Source of the DNA: Betaproteobacteria bacterium
Lineage (GTDB): Bacteria > Pseudomonadota > Gammaproteobacteria > Burkholderiales > SG8-39
Length of the DNA stretch: 22,986 nt
Reading direction: 5' to 3'
NCBI GenBank assembly: GCA_019237595.1
Contig: JAFAGU010000362.1
Span: forward strand, 1-22,986
Shown: positions 6,715 to 13,481 of the stretch, piece by piece
Position numbering within the stretch: the stretch's first letter is position 1
How the letters are laid out: the number at the start of each line of letters is the position of its first letter
Position numbers and translations under genes: made by a program
The notes under the pieces: model-generated
What the model was told of the DNA's origin: nothing
The model's database searches: none
Seen by the model: the letters and a program-made list of their open reading frames with translations, nothing else

Positions 6715-7503
6715 CTACTCCTCCGGCAGGACGGACTTCACCCGCCCTCCCCGCACCCACATCACGTAGCCCGAAACCGAGTACGAGAAGAAGAGCAGGA
6801 AGAGGATCAGCGGCGGGCGCGTCGCGATGACCGCATAGGCGACCACGGCGGCAAGGATGGCCCACAGCGGCACGCGGCGGCGCCAGTTGAATTCCTTGAA
6901 GCTGTAGAACGGCACGTTGGACACCATCGTCATGCCCGCGAAAATGGCGACGATCCAGGTGACCCCGGCGATCCAGAAGGATTCGTCCGGATCGAAGCCC
7001 AGGTCGGTCAGCGCCCACACGAGGCCTGCCATCACGGCCGCTCCCGAAGGACTGGGAAGTCCCTGGAAGAAGCGCTTGTCGACCACGCCGATGTTGACGT
7101 TGAAGCGCGCGAGCCGGATGCCGGTCGCGGCGCAATAGACGAAGGCCGCGATCCAGCCCGCGGTGCCGAGGTCCTTGAGCGCCCATTCGTAGGCGAGCAG
7201 CGCGGGCGCCGCGCCAAAGGCGACCATGTCGGCGATGGAATCGTACTGCGCGCCGAACTCGCTCGCCGTGTGCGTCCAGCGCGCGACCCGGCCGTCCATC
7301 CCGTCGAGGACCATGGCGACGAAGATCGCGATGCCGCCGGTCTCGAAGCGGCCGTTCATGGCCTGGACGATGGCGAAGAAGCCGCAGAAGAGGACGCCGG
7401 TCGTGAAGAGGTTCGGCAGGAGATAGATCCCGCGGCGGCGCAGCCCGCCGCCGGGCTCCTGGCCCGGAGGGTCGCGTTGCAGGTCCAGGTCTTCTTCAGT
7501 CAT
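6715..7503 (-). CDS. pssA: CDP-diacylglycerol--serine O-phosphatidyltransferase
   Basis: Integral membrane enzyme that makes phosphatidylserine from CDP-diacylglycerol and serine. It has 262 residues with several TM helices and the CDP-alcohol phosphatidyltransferase signature D-G-x2-A-R-x8-G-x3-D-x3-D at D70 to D92. The N-terminus RRRGIYLLPNLFTTGVLFCGFFAI matches the type II (Bacillus-like) PssA found in Betaproteobacteria rather than the E. coli phospholipase-D type. I chose ATG 7503, which overlaps the psd stop by 8 bp; a longer reading frame continues upstream only as antisense-like Ser/Arg-rich sequence inside psd. Its product is the substrate of Psd, encoded just upstream. Confidence 0.95.
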   Translation of the reverse strand: MTEEDLDLQRDPPGQEPGGGLRRRGIYLLPNLFTTGVLFCGFFAIVQAMNGRFETGGIAIFVAMVLDGMDGRVARWTHTASEFGAQYDSIADMVAFGAAPALLAYEWALKDLGTAGWIAAFVYCAATGIRLARFNVNIGVVDKRFFQGLPSPSGAAVMAGLVWALTDLGFDPDESFWIAGVTWIVAIFAGMTMVSNVPFYSFKEFNWRRRVPLWAILAAVVAYAVIATRPPLILFLLFFSYSVSGYVMWVRGGRVKSVLPEE

Positions 7504-8146
7504 GCGCGGCCAGCCGTGCGAGGACGGTTTCGCCAGCGTAAACCTTTTCTCCGAAGGCCGCGTCCACGCGCGCGTCGAGCGGGAGGTAGAGGTCCACCCG
7601 CGAGCCGAAGCGGATGAAGCCGAAGCGCTCCCCCTTGCGCAGCGCGGCGCCGGGCTCGACATAGGAAAGGATCCGGCGCGCGACCAGCCCGGCGACCTGG
7701 ACGCAAGTCACGTCCTGGCCGTCGGCCGTGCGCAGCCACAGGGCGCTTCGCTCGTTGTCGAGCGAGGCCTTGTCGAGCGCCGCGTTCAGGAAGTGGCCGG
7801 GAAAATACCACTTCTCCTTGACCGTGCCGTCCACCGGCGAGCGGTTCGAGTGCACGTTGAAGACGTTCATGAAGACGCTGACCTTGAGCGCCTCGCGTCT
7901 GAGGTACGGATCCTCCGCCTTCCCGACGAGGACGATGCGACCGTCGGCCGGCGAGACGACGAGCGAAGGGTCTTCCGGGACCTGCCGGGGCGGATCGCGG
8001 AAGAACTGGACGACAAAAGCGGTCGCGAGCCAGAACGGCGCCGACCACCAGCCGACGAATATCGCGGCGACCAAAGAAACGAAAAACACGCCCGCGAGGT
8101 AGGGCCATCCCTCGCGCGCGATGATCGGATGCGGATACGGCGTCAA
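7496..8146 (-). CDS. psd: Phosphatidylserine decarboxylase (short, archaetidylserine-type)
   Basis: Pyruvoyl-dependent enzyme that decarboxylates phosphatidylserine to phosphatidylethanolamine at the inner membrane. It has 216 residues, the short form. An N-terminal YPHPIIAREGWP and a hydrophobic hairpin (about 17-48) precede VSPADGRIV (64-72) and FMNVFNVHSNRSPVDG (92-107). Self-cleavage should occur between G181 and S182 in FIRFGSRVD, with the Ser becoming the pyruvoyl group. The start is TTG 8146, four bases after the ilvC stop; no in-frame ATG lies upstream of the conserved N-terminus, so the TTG is well supported. It overlaps pssA by 8 bp. Confidence 0.95.
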   Translation of the reverse strand: MTPYPHPIIAREGWPYLAGVFFVSLVAAIFVGWWSAPFWLATAFVVQFFRDPPRQVPEDPSLVVSPADGRIVLVGKAEDPYLRREALKVSVFMNVFNVHSNRSPVDGTVKEKWYFPGHFLNAALDKASLDNERSALWLRTADGQDVTCVQVAGLVARRILSYVEPGAALRKGERFGFIRFGSRVDLYLPLDARVDAAFGEKVYAGETVLARLAAHD

Positions 8147-8150
8147 ATAC

Positions 8151-9167
8151 CTAGTTCTTCGAGGTGTCGACGAGCCGGTTCTTCCTGATCCACGGCATCA
8201 TCTCGCGCAGCCGCGCGCCGACCTTCTCGATCGGCAGCTCCGCCGTCATGCGGCGCCGGGAAAGCAGCGTCGGAGCGCCGGCGCGGTTCTCGAGCACGAA
8301 CTCCTTCGCGTATTCGCCGGTCTGGATGCGGTGGAGCGCTTCCTTCATGCGCGCGCGCACGCCCTCGTCGATGACCTTGGGACCGGTGACGTACTCGCCG
8401 AACTCGGCGTTGTTCGAGATGGAATAGTTCATCGTGCCGATGCCGCCCTCGTACATGAGGTCGACGATGAGCTTGAGCTCGTGGAGGCACTCGAAGTACG
8501 CCATCTCCGGCGCGTAGCCCGCCTCGACGAGCGTGTCGAAGCCCGCCTTGACGAGCTCGACGCAGCCGCCGCAAAGCACCGTTTGCTCGCCGAAGAGGTC
8601 GGTCTCGGTCTCTTCCTTGAAATTGGTCTCGATCACGCCCGCCTTGCCGCCGCCGATCGCCGCCGCATAGGAGAGCGCGACGTCGCGCGCCTTCTTCGAC
8701 GGGTTGCGGTGCACGGCGATCAGCATCGGCACGCCGCCGCCCGCGGCGTAGGTCGAGCGCACGGTGTGGCCGGGCGCCTTGGGCGCGACCATCCATACGT
8801 CGAGGTCGGCGCGCGGCTGGATGAGCCCGTAGTGGATGTTGAAGCCGTGCGCGAAGGCGAGCGAGGCGCCCTTCTTGATGTTCGGTTCGATGAATTCCTT
8901 GTAGACGGCGGCATGGTGCTCGTCGGGCAGGAGGACCATGACGATGTCGGCGCCCTTGATCGCTTCGGCCATCTCGGCGACCTTCACGCCGCCCTTCTTC
9001 GCCTTGTCCCAGGAAGCGCCGCCCTTCCTCAGCGCGACCGTGACCTTCACTCCGGAATCCTGCAGGTTCTGCGCGTGCGCGTGGCCCTGCGAGCCGTAGC
9101 CGATGATGGTGACCTTCTTGCCTTTGACGAGGGATAGATCCGCGTCCTTGTCGTAATAGACCTTCAT
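8151..9167 (-). CDS. ilvC: Ketol-acid reductoisomerase (class I)
   Basis: NADPH-dependent enzyme that isomerises and reduces acetolactate or acetohydroxybutyrate to the dihydroxy acids of valine and isoleucine synthesis. It has 338 residues, the exact class I length. The Rossmann motif GYGSQGHAHA begins at residue 23, and catalytic residues are visible as H107, D190, E194, E226, E230 and S251. The ATG 9167 is preceded by GGGGAAAA as a ribosome binding site. It follows ilvH after a 38-bp AT-rich spacer without a terminator, so it is part of the ilvI operon; psd follows after 4 bp. Confidence 0.98.
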   Translation of the reverse strand: MKVYYDKDADLSLVKGKKVTIIGYGSQGHAHAQNLQDSGVKVTVALRKGGASWDKAKKGGVKVAEMAEAIKGADIVMVLLPDEHHAAVYKEFIEPNIKKGASLAFAHGFNIHYGLIQPRADLDVWMVAPKAPGHTVRSTYAAGGGVPMLIAVHRNPSKKARDVALSYAAAIGGGKAGVIETNFKEETETDLFGEQTVLCGGCVELVKAGFDTLVEAGYAPEMAYFECLHELKLIVDLMYEGGIGTMNYSISNNAEFGEYVTGPKVIDEGVRARMKEALHRIQTGEYAKEFVLENRAGAPTLLSRRRMTAELPIEKVGARLREMMPWIRKNRLVDTSKN

Positions 9168-9205
9168 TGGTTTTCCCCTAGGAAATCTTTTTTGGAAACG
9201 AAAAG

Positions 9206-9700
9206 CTAGACCCGCAGCACCCGGCTGCCGCGCCCGATCCCGCTCGCCCCGGTGCGCACCGTCTCGATGATCGAGCCCGGCTCGAGCGCCTGGATGAAGG
9301 CGTCGAGCTTGTTGCCCGTGCCGGTGAGCTCGATGGTGTAGGTGTTGTCGGAGACGTCGATGATGCGCCCGCGGAAGATGTCCGCCATGCGCTTCATGTC
9401 CTCGCGCTCCTTCTGGCCGGCGCGCACCTTGATGAGCATGAGCTCGCGCTCGATGTGCTCGGCCTCCGAGAGGTCGATCACCTTCACGACCTCGATCAGC
9501 TTGTTCAGCTGCTTGGTGATCTGCTCGACCACGTCCTCGGAGCCCGTCGTGACGATCGTCATGCGCGACATCGAGGCGTCCTCGGTCGGCGCAACGGTGA
9601 GCGTCTCGATGTTGTAGCCGCGCGCGGAGAACAGTCCGGAGATCCGCGACAGCGCCCCGGCCTCGTTTTCCACGAGCACTGAGATGATGTGCCTGGACAT
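9206..9700 (-). CDS. ilvH: Acetohydroxyacid synthase small (regulatory) subunit
   Basis: Regulatory subunit of acetohydroxyacid synthase, 164 residues, which stimulates the IlvI catalytic subunit and carries the valine-binding ACT domain. The N-terminus ISVLVENEAGALSRISGLFS followed by RGYNIETLTV is the ACT fold that binds the feedback inhibitor at the dimer interface. The C-terminal domain (about 80-164) includes FRGRIIDVSDNTYTIELTG. The start ATG 9700 has no Shine-Dalgarno sequence; instead a GC-rich hairpin fills the 22-bp gap after the ilvI stop. This suggests translation by termination-reinitiation coupled to ilvI. Confidence 0.97.
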   Translation of the reverse strand: MSRHIISVLVENEAGALSRISGLFSARGYNIETLTVAPTEDASMSRMTIVTTGSEDVVEQITKQLNKLIEVVKVIDLSEAEHIERELMLIKVRAGQKEREDMKRMADIFRGRIIDVSDNTYTIELTGTGNKLDAFIQALEPGSIIETVRTGASGIGRGSRVLRV

Positions 9701-9706
9701 GAGGGC

Positions 9707-9722
9707 GCGGCCTGAAGGCCGC
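9707..9722 (-). repeat. Intercistronic GC hairpin between ilvI and ilvH
   Basis: A perfect inverted repeat, GCGGCCT-GA-AGGCCGC on the plus strand, lies immediately after the ilvI TGA and ends 6 bases before the ilvH ATG. No T-run follows, so it is not an intrinsic terminator. It occupies the position where an ilvH ribosome binding site would be. Confidence 0.7.
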
Positions 9723-11441
9723 TCAGAGATCCTCGTAGAGGATCATCTCGGTGATGCCCTTGCCTCCGGGCACCATCGGGTAGACGTTCTCTTTCTGGTC
9801 GGTGATGAAGTCGAGGAATACCAGCTCGGACTTCCGGCTGAACGCTTCCTTCAGCGCGGGCTCCACGTCCGCCGGCTTGTCGATCAGCACGCCGCGATGG
9901 CCGTAGCCCTCGGCGAGCTTCACGAAGTCGGGCAGCGCGTCCATGTAGGACTCGGAATAGCGGTTGCCGTGGAAGAACTCCTGCCACTGGCGCACCATGC
10001 CCATGTACCGGTTGTTGAGGTTCACGATCTTGATCGGCAGCCGGTACTGCTTGCACGTCGAGAGCTCCTGCAGGCACATCTGGATGGAGCTCTCGCCGGT
10101 GACGCAGGCGACCGTGGCGCCCCGGTTCGCGAGCTGCACGCCCATCGCCGCGGGCAGGCCGAAGCCCATCGTGCCCAGGCCGCCTGAGTTGATCCAGCGG
10201 CGGGGCTCATTGAACTTGTAGAACTGCGCCGCCCACATCTGGTGCTGGCCGACATCCGAGGTCACGAACGCCTCGCCCTTCGTCACCTCGTAGAGCTTCT
10301 CCAGCACGAACTGGGGCTTGATGATCGCCGACTTGCGGTCGTAGCGCAGGCAGTCCTTCGCGCGCCACTCGCCGATCTGCTTCCACCAGGCATCGATCGA
10401 TTTCCTTTCGGTCTTCGCCGAAGAAATCAATTTGAGAAGCTCTTCCAGCACATCCGGAATGTTTCCCACGATCGGCACGTCGACCTTCACGCGCTTGGAG
10501 ATCGACGACGGGTCGATGTCGATATGGATGATCTTGCGCGGGTTCTGCGCGAAGTGCGCCGGATCGCCGATGACGCGGTCGTCGAACCGCGCGCCGATGG
10601 CGAGCAGCACGTCGCAGTGCTGCATGGCCATGTTCGCCTCGTACGTGCCGTGCATGCCGAGCATGCCGAGGAATTGCTTGTCCGTGCCGGGATAGGCGCC
10701 CAGGCCCATCAGCGTGCTCGTGCAGGGAAAGCCGAGGCTCCTGACCAGGTCGATCAATTGAGAAGACGAGTTCGAAAGCACCACGCCGCCGCCCGTGTAG
10801 ACCATGGGGCGCTCGGCCTCGAGGAGGAGCTGCACGGCCTTCTTGATCTGGCCTGCGTGCCCCTTGCGCACGGGGTTGTACGAACGAAGCGAGACCGTCT
10901 CCGGGTAGTGGAACTCGCATGTGGCAGCGGTGACGTCCTTCGGGATGTCCACCACCACGGGCCCCGGCCGGCCGGTGGTCGCGATGTGGAACGCCTTCTT
11001 CATGGCGCCCGCGAGGTCGTTCACGTCCTTCACGAGCATGTTGTGCTTGACCACCGGGCGCGTGATGCCGACCGTGTCGCATTCCTGGAAGGCGTCGAGC
11101 CCGATCGCGTGCGTGGGCACCTGCCCGGTGATCACCACCATCGGGATGGAGTCCATGTACGCGGTCGCGATGCCGGTGACCGCATTGGTGACGCCCGGGC
11201 CGGAGGTGACGAGCGCAACGCCCACCTTGTGCGAGGAGCGCGAATAACCGTCGGCAGCGTGCACCGCGCCTTGCTCGTGGCGCACGAGCACGTGCTTCAC
11301 CTTGTCCTGCTTGAAGAGCTCGTCGTAGATGTGCAGGACCGCGCCGCCGGGATAGCCGAATACGAACTCGACGCCCTCTTCCTGGAGGCATCGAATCACG
11401 ATTTCGGCTCCGGTGAGCGTGCTCGCCTTGATGCGGTCCAT
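9723..11441 (-). CDS. ilvI: Acetohydroxyacid synthase large (catalytic) subunit
   Basis: Thiamine diphosphate and FAD dependent enzyme that condenses pyruvate with pyruvate or 2-ketobutyrate, the first common step of branched-chain amino acid synthesis. It has 572 residues from ATG 11441. Features are FGYPGGAVLHIYDEL, the catalytic glutamate E56 in VRHEQGAVHAADGYSR, the central FAD domain (about 190-340) and the C-terminal ThDP domain with SGGLGTMGFGLPAAMG and VTGESSIQM...LNN (448-477). The Mg/ThDP motif has Glu450 followed by Ser rather than the textbook GDG; I recall Glu variants in other Betaproteobacteria. A well-formed promoter (11510-11482) lies 41 bp upstream. It is the first gene of the ilvI-ilvH-ilvC-psd-pssA run. 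The symbol could equally be ilvB. Confidence 0.97.
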   Translation of the reverse strand: MDRIKASTLTGAEIVIRCLQEEGVEFVFGYPGGAVLHIYDELFKQDKVKHVLVRHEQGAVHAADGYSRSSHKVGVALVTSGPGVTNAVTGIATAYMDSIPMVVITGQVPTHAIGLDAFQECDTVGITRPVVKHNMLVKDVNDLAGAMKKAFHIATTGRPGPVVVDIPKDVTAATCEFHYPETVSLRSYNPVRKGHAGQIKKAVQLLLEAERPMVYTGGGVVLSNSSSQLIDLVRSLGFPCTSTLMGLGAYPGTDKQFLGMLGMHGTYEANMAMQHCDVLLAIGARFDDRVIGDPAHFAQNPRKIIHIDIDPSSISKRVKVDVPIVGNIPDVLEELLKLISSAKTERKSIDAWWKQIGEWRAKDCLRYDRKSAIIKPQFVLEKLYEVTKGEAFVTSDVGQHQMWAAQFYKFNEPRRWINSGGLGTMGFGLPAAMGVQLANRGATVACVTGESSIQMCLQELSTCKQYRLPIKIVNLNNRYMGMVRQWQEFFHGNRYSESYMDALPDFVKLAEGYGHRGVLIDKPADVEPALKEAFSRKSELVFLDFITDQKENVYPMVPGGKGITEMILYEDL

Positions 11442-11481
11442 GTTCTGGGAATTCCCCGTGACGACTGCGGAAAAGCTTTGG

Positions 11482-11510
11482 ACAATAAAGGCTTGGTGCG
11501 GTGCGGTCAA
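11482..11510 (-). promoter_or_regulatory. Sigma70-type promoter of the ilvI operon
   Basis: On the minus strand TTGACC (11510-11505) and TATTGT (11487-11482) are separated by 17 bp. The predicted start near 11475 leaves a leader of about 34 nt before the ilvI ATG, too short for a leader peptide attenuator. The only ribosome binding site candidate is a weak GGGGAA. The region is shared with the divergent sigma factor gene. Confidence 0.7.
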
Positions 11511-11522
11511 GCTGACCGGACG

Positions 11523-11549
11523 CTGACAGAGACCGCGTTTTGGTACCAT
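11523..11549 (+). promoter_or_regulatory. Possible extended -10 promoter for the sigma factor gene
   Basis: TGGTACCAT (11541-11549) fits an extended -10 (TGn plus TACCAT), with CTGACA (11523-11528) as a candidate -35 but only 15 bp apart. Transcription from about 11556 would leave a leader of about 30 nt carrying the GGAGAGG site. Weak call: an ECF sigma factor may drive itself from a different motif. Confidence 0.3.
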
Positions 11550-11573
11550 GGGCCGCCAAAACAACAGCGCCCC

Positions 11574-11588
11574 GGAGAGGGAAACCTG
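11574..11588 (+). promoter_or_regulatory. Shine-Dalgarno site and CTG start of sigma factor gene
   Basis: GGAGAGG (11574-11580) is followed after 5 nt by CTG 11586. Between this site and GTG 11625 the sigma frame contains no ATG, GTG or TTG, and the protein from CTG (ASRSELSAFLEGVERR) has the N-terminus expected from related proteins. The site therefore decides the start. Confidence 0.6.
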
Positions 11589-12155
11589 GCATCCCGAAGC
11601 GAGCTTTCGGCCTTCCTCGAGGGGGTGGAACGCCGAGCCTTCAAGCAAGCGGTCTTCGCGGTCCGCGACGAGGAAGCGGCGCTCGACATCGTGCAGGACG
11701 CGATGCTCCGCCTCGCGGAAAAGTATGGCGACCGGCCCCCGGCGGAGCTGCCGCTGCTCTTCCACCGCATCATGCAGAACGCGATCCGGGACTGGTTCCG
11801 CCGCCAGAAGGTTCGCTCGCTCTGGACGACGCTCTTCTCCTCGCTCGGCGGCCGGGGCGACGACGATGAAGACCACGATCCGCTGGAAACCCTCGAGGCG
11901 GCGGGCGGGTCGAATCCGGAGGAGACGCCGGCGAACCGGCTCGAGAGATCTCAAGTGCTTGAAATCATTGAGCAAGAGATGTCTCGCCTGCCGGCCCGTC
12001 AACGGGAAGCTTTCATGTTGCGTTACTGGGAGGAACTGGACGTAGCGGAAACTGCCAAGGCCATGGGCTGCTCCGAGGGAAGCGTGAAGACGCATTGCTC
12101 CCGGGCCGCGCACACCTTGGCGGCGGCGTTGAAGGCACGGGGCGTTACGCTCTGA
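11586..12155 (+). CDS. ECF-like RNA polymerase sigma factor (sigma70 family)
   Basis: Cytosolic promoter-specificity subunit, 189 residues, with only regions 2 and 4. Region 2 (about 18-78) contains VRDEEAALDIVQDAMLRLAEKY and RIMQNAIRDWFRRQK; an acidic linker (about 88-122) follows. Region 4 (about 124-182) has LPARQREAFMLRYWEELDVAETAKAMGCS, then EGSVKTHCSRAAHTLAAAL, the helix-turn-helix that reads the -35 element. The start is an unusual CTG at 11586 with a strong ribosome binding site. It is divergent from ilvI and is followed by DUF3619, DUF3106 and RDD genes, a cluster I recall in many Betaproteobacteria. The immediate neighbour being a one-TM protein suggests membrane-linked control of this sigma factor, which is inference. 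Confidence 0.88.
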   Translation: MASRSELSAFLEGVERRAFKQAVFAVRDEEAALDIVQDAMLRLAEKYGDRPPAELPLLFHRIMQNAIRDWFRRQKVRSLWTTLFSSLGGRGDDDEDHDPLETLEAAGGSNPEETPANRLERSQVLEIIEQEMSRLPARQREAFMLRYWEELDVAETAKAMGCSEGSVKTHCSRAAHTLAAALKARGVTL

Positions 12156-12192
12156 ACTTCTCCGCCCCTTCCGCCGACGTACCGACGAAGCC

Positions 12193-12594
12193 ATGAACGA
12201 ACAACTCTTCGGCAACAAGGTCCGCCACCTCCTCAACCAGGGCTTGCGCGCCAACGTGCACGACGAGTCGCGTGTCGGCGCGCGGCTCAAGGCCGCCCGC
12301 GACCAGGCGCTCGCGCGGCAGCGCGCCGAGCCCGCGGGCGCGCTGGCGTGGGCCGACAACGTGGCCGGGCGCTTCGGAGGCTGGGCCGGGCTGTCCCTCA
12401 AGGTGGTGCTGCCCTCGCTCATGCTGGTCGCGGCGGCCGGCGGCCTCTACGCGTGGCAGCAGAACCAGCGCGCCGCGGAGCTCGAGGAGATCGACGCGCA
12501 GCTCCTCACCGACGACCTGCCGATCGACGCCTACCTCGACCGCGGGTTCCAGAACTACCTGAAGAAAACCAGCGCGACCGCGGAAGAGCAATGA
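12193..12594 (+). CDS. DUF3619 single-pass membrane protein, candidate anti-sigma factor
   Basis: 133-residue protein matching the DUF3619 family: an N-terminal soluble part of about 65 residues (MNEQLFGNKVRHLLNQGL, then a conserved RLKAARDQALAR), one TM helix at about 67-88 and a C-terminal part with LLTDDLPIDAYLDRGFQNYL. The likely orientation is N-in, C-out. Family function is not established. Directly following a sigma factor and having this layout, it could tether and inhibit the sigma factor, but no ZAS zinc motif or other anti-sigma signature is visible. Its stop overlaps the next start as ATGA (12591-12594), so it is coupled to the DUF3106 gene. A 37-bp gap without a clear ribosome binding site separates it from the sigma gene. 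Confidence 0.8.
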   Translation: MNEQLFGNKVRHLLNQGLRANVHDESRVGARLKAARDQALARQRAEPAGALAWADNVAGRFGGWAGLSLKVVLPSLMLVAAAGGLYAWQQNQRAAELEEIDAQLLTDDLPIDAYLDRGFQNYLKKTSATAEEQ

Positions 12595-13079
12595 TCCGCG
12601 CCGTCGTGCTCGCACTCGCGCTCGGCCTCGCGTCGGGCGCGCACGCGCAGCCAGACGCCGCAAAGCCTGCGCCGAAGCCGGCCGCCAAGGCCGCCGCCAA
12701 GCCGAAATCCGCCGCCCGCCCGGCGTGGGCCGAGCTCTCGGCGGAGCAGCAGGCCATCCTCGCGCCGCTCAAGTCCGACTGGGACGAGCTCGACGCCGCG
12801 CGCAAGCGCAAGTGGATCGGCATCGCGAAGCGCTATCCGCGGATGAAGCCGGAGGAGCAGCAGCGGGTGCAGGCGCGCATGGATCGCTGGGCGAACCTGA
12901 GCCCCGAGCAGCGCCGGCAGGCGCGCGAGAACTACCGCGCCATGGCGAAGGCTTCGCGCGAAAAACACAAGGACCTCCGCCAGCAGTGGGCGGAATACCA
13001 GGCGCTCTCCCCCGCGGAACGCGAGCGCCTCGTCGCCGAGCCGGTGCCCGTGCGCGCCGGAAAGCGAAGCGGCCGATAG
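12591..13079 (+). CDS. DUF3106 secreted protein with repeated L-S-x-E-Q helices
   Basis: 162-residue exported protein. A Sec signal peptide (residues 1-19, cleavage after AHA) is followed by a Lys/Ala/Pro-rich linker (about 21-45) and an all-helical domain. That domain has repeated elements LSAEQ (49-53), MKPEEQ (85-90), LSPEQ (103-107) and LSPAE (139-143), with conserved Trp at 46, 64, 75, 100 and 133. The LTPEQ-like repeat recalls periplasmic helical proteins such as Spy/CpxP and the metal sensor CnrX, but this is a resemblance of pattern only. It is translationally coupled to DUF3619 by ATGA. A periplasmic sensor or chaperone role for the sigma system is a reasonable guess. Confidence 0.82.
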   Translation: MIRAVVLALALGLASGAHAQPDAAKPAPKPAAKAAAKPKSAARPAWAELSAEQQAILAPLKSDWDELDAARKRKWIGIAKRYPRMKPEEQQRVQARMDRWANLSPEQRRQARENYRAMAKASREKHKDLRQQWAEYQALSPAERERLVAEPVPVRAGKRSGR

Positions 13080-13117
13080 CGCCCGCGACGCCTCGCCTCC
13101 TGCGCCGGCTGGCGAGC

Positions 13118-13474
13118 ATGCTCTACGAGGGATTGCTTCTTCTCGCCATCGCGCTCTTCGCAAGCGTGGTCTTCTACGCGGCGAGCGGCGGCCTCGACGC
13201 CACCGCCGGCGCTGCCCGCCTCGCGCTGCAGGTCTTCCTGCTCGCGGTCTTCGCTGCCTACTTCCTCGCTTCGTGGCTGCGGGGCGGGCAGACCCTCGCG
13301 ATGAAGGCTTGGCGCATCCGGCTCGTGCAAGTCACGCCCGCGCGCGCGCTCGCGCGCTTCGCTTGCGCGCTCGTCCTGGTTCCCTGCGGCGTGTCGATCC
13401 TCTGGGCGCTCTTCGACCGCGACGGCCAGTTCCTGCACGACCGCCTCGCCGGGACGCGCCTCGTCGCCGCCTGA
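13118..13474 (+). CDS. RDD-family membrane protein (start uncertain)
   Basis: Integral membrane protein of the RDD family, function unknown, with three hydrophobic segments and the C-terminal pattern TLAMKAWRIRLV (near 62-73 in this numbering) and LFDRDGQFLHDRLAGTRLV. The first canonical start is ATG 13118, giving 118 residues, but this removes the family's N-terminal TPRLLRRLAS element, which is present in frame just upstream. The natural start position appears to be codon ATA 13076, overlapping the DUF3106 stop as ATAG where an ATGA-type coupling would be expected. No ATG, GTG or TTG occurs in frame between. It converges on lptG with 7 bp between the stops. It is the last gene of the sigma cluster. 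Confidence 0.8.
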   Translation: MLYEGLLLLAIALFASVVFYAASGGLDATAGAARLALQVFLLAVFAAYFLASWLRGGQTLAMKAWRIRLVQVTPARALARFACALVLVPCGVSILWALFDRDGQFLHDRLAGTRLVAA

Positions 13475-13481
13475 CCCTGGT

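Noticed and set aside
9168..9205. AT-rich ilvH-ilvC gap considered as a terminator
   Set aside because: T and A runs are present but no GC-rich stem precedes them; it is more likely an ordinary spacer with the ilvC ribosome binding site.
11442..11585. Leader peptide attenuator or riboswitch for ilvI
   Set aside because: The predicted 5' leader is only about 34 nt and contains no branched-chain-rich ORF or recognisable riboswitch core.
11548..12045. ATG ORF of 165 codons starting inside the sigma factor leader
   Set aside because: The translation is Ser/Arg/Pro-rich without family features and is a frame shadow of the sigma gene, whose own frame carries clear regions 2 and 4.
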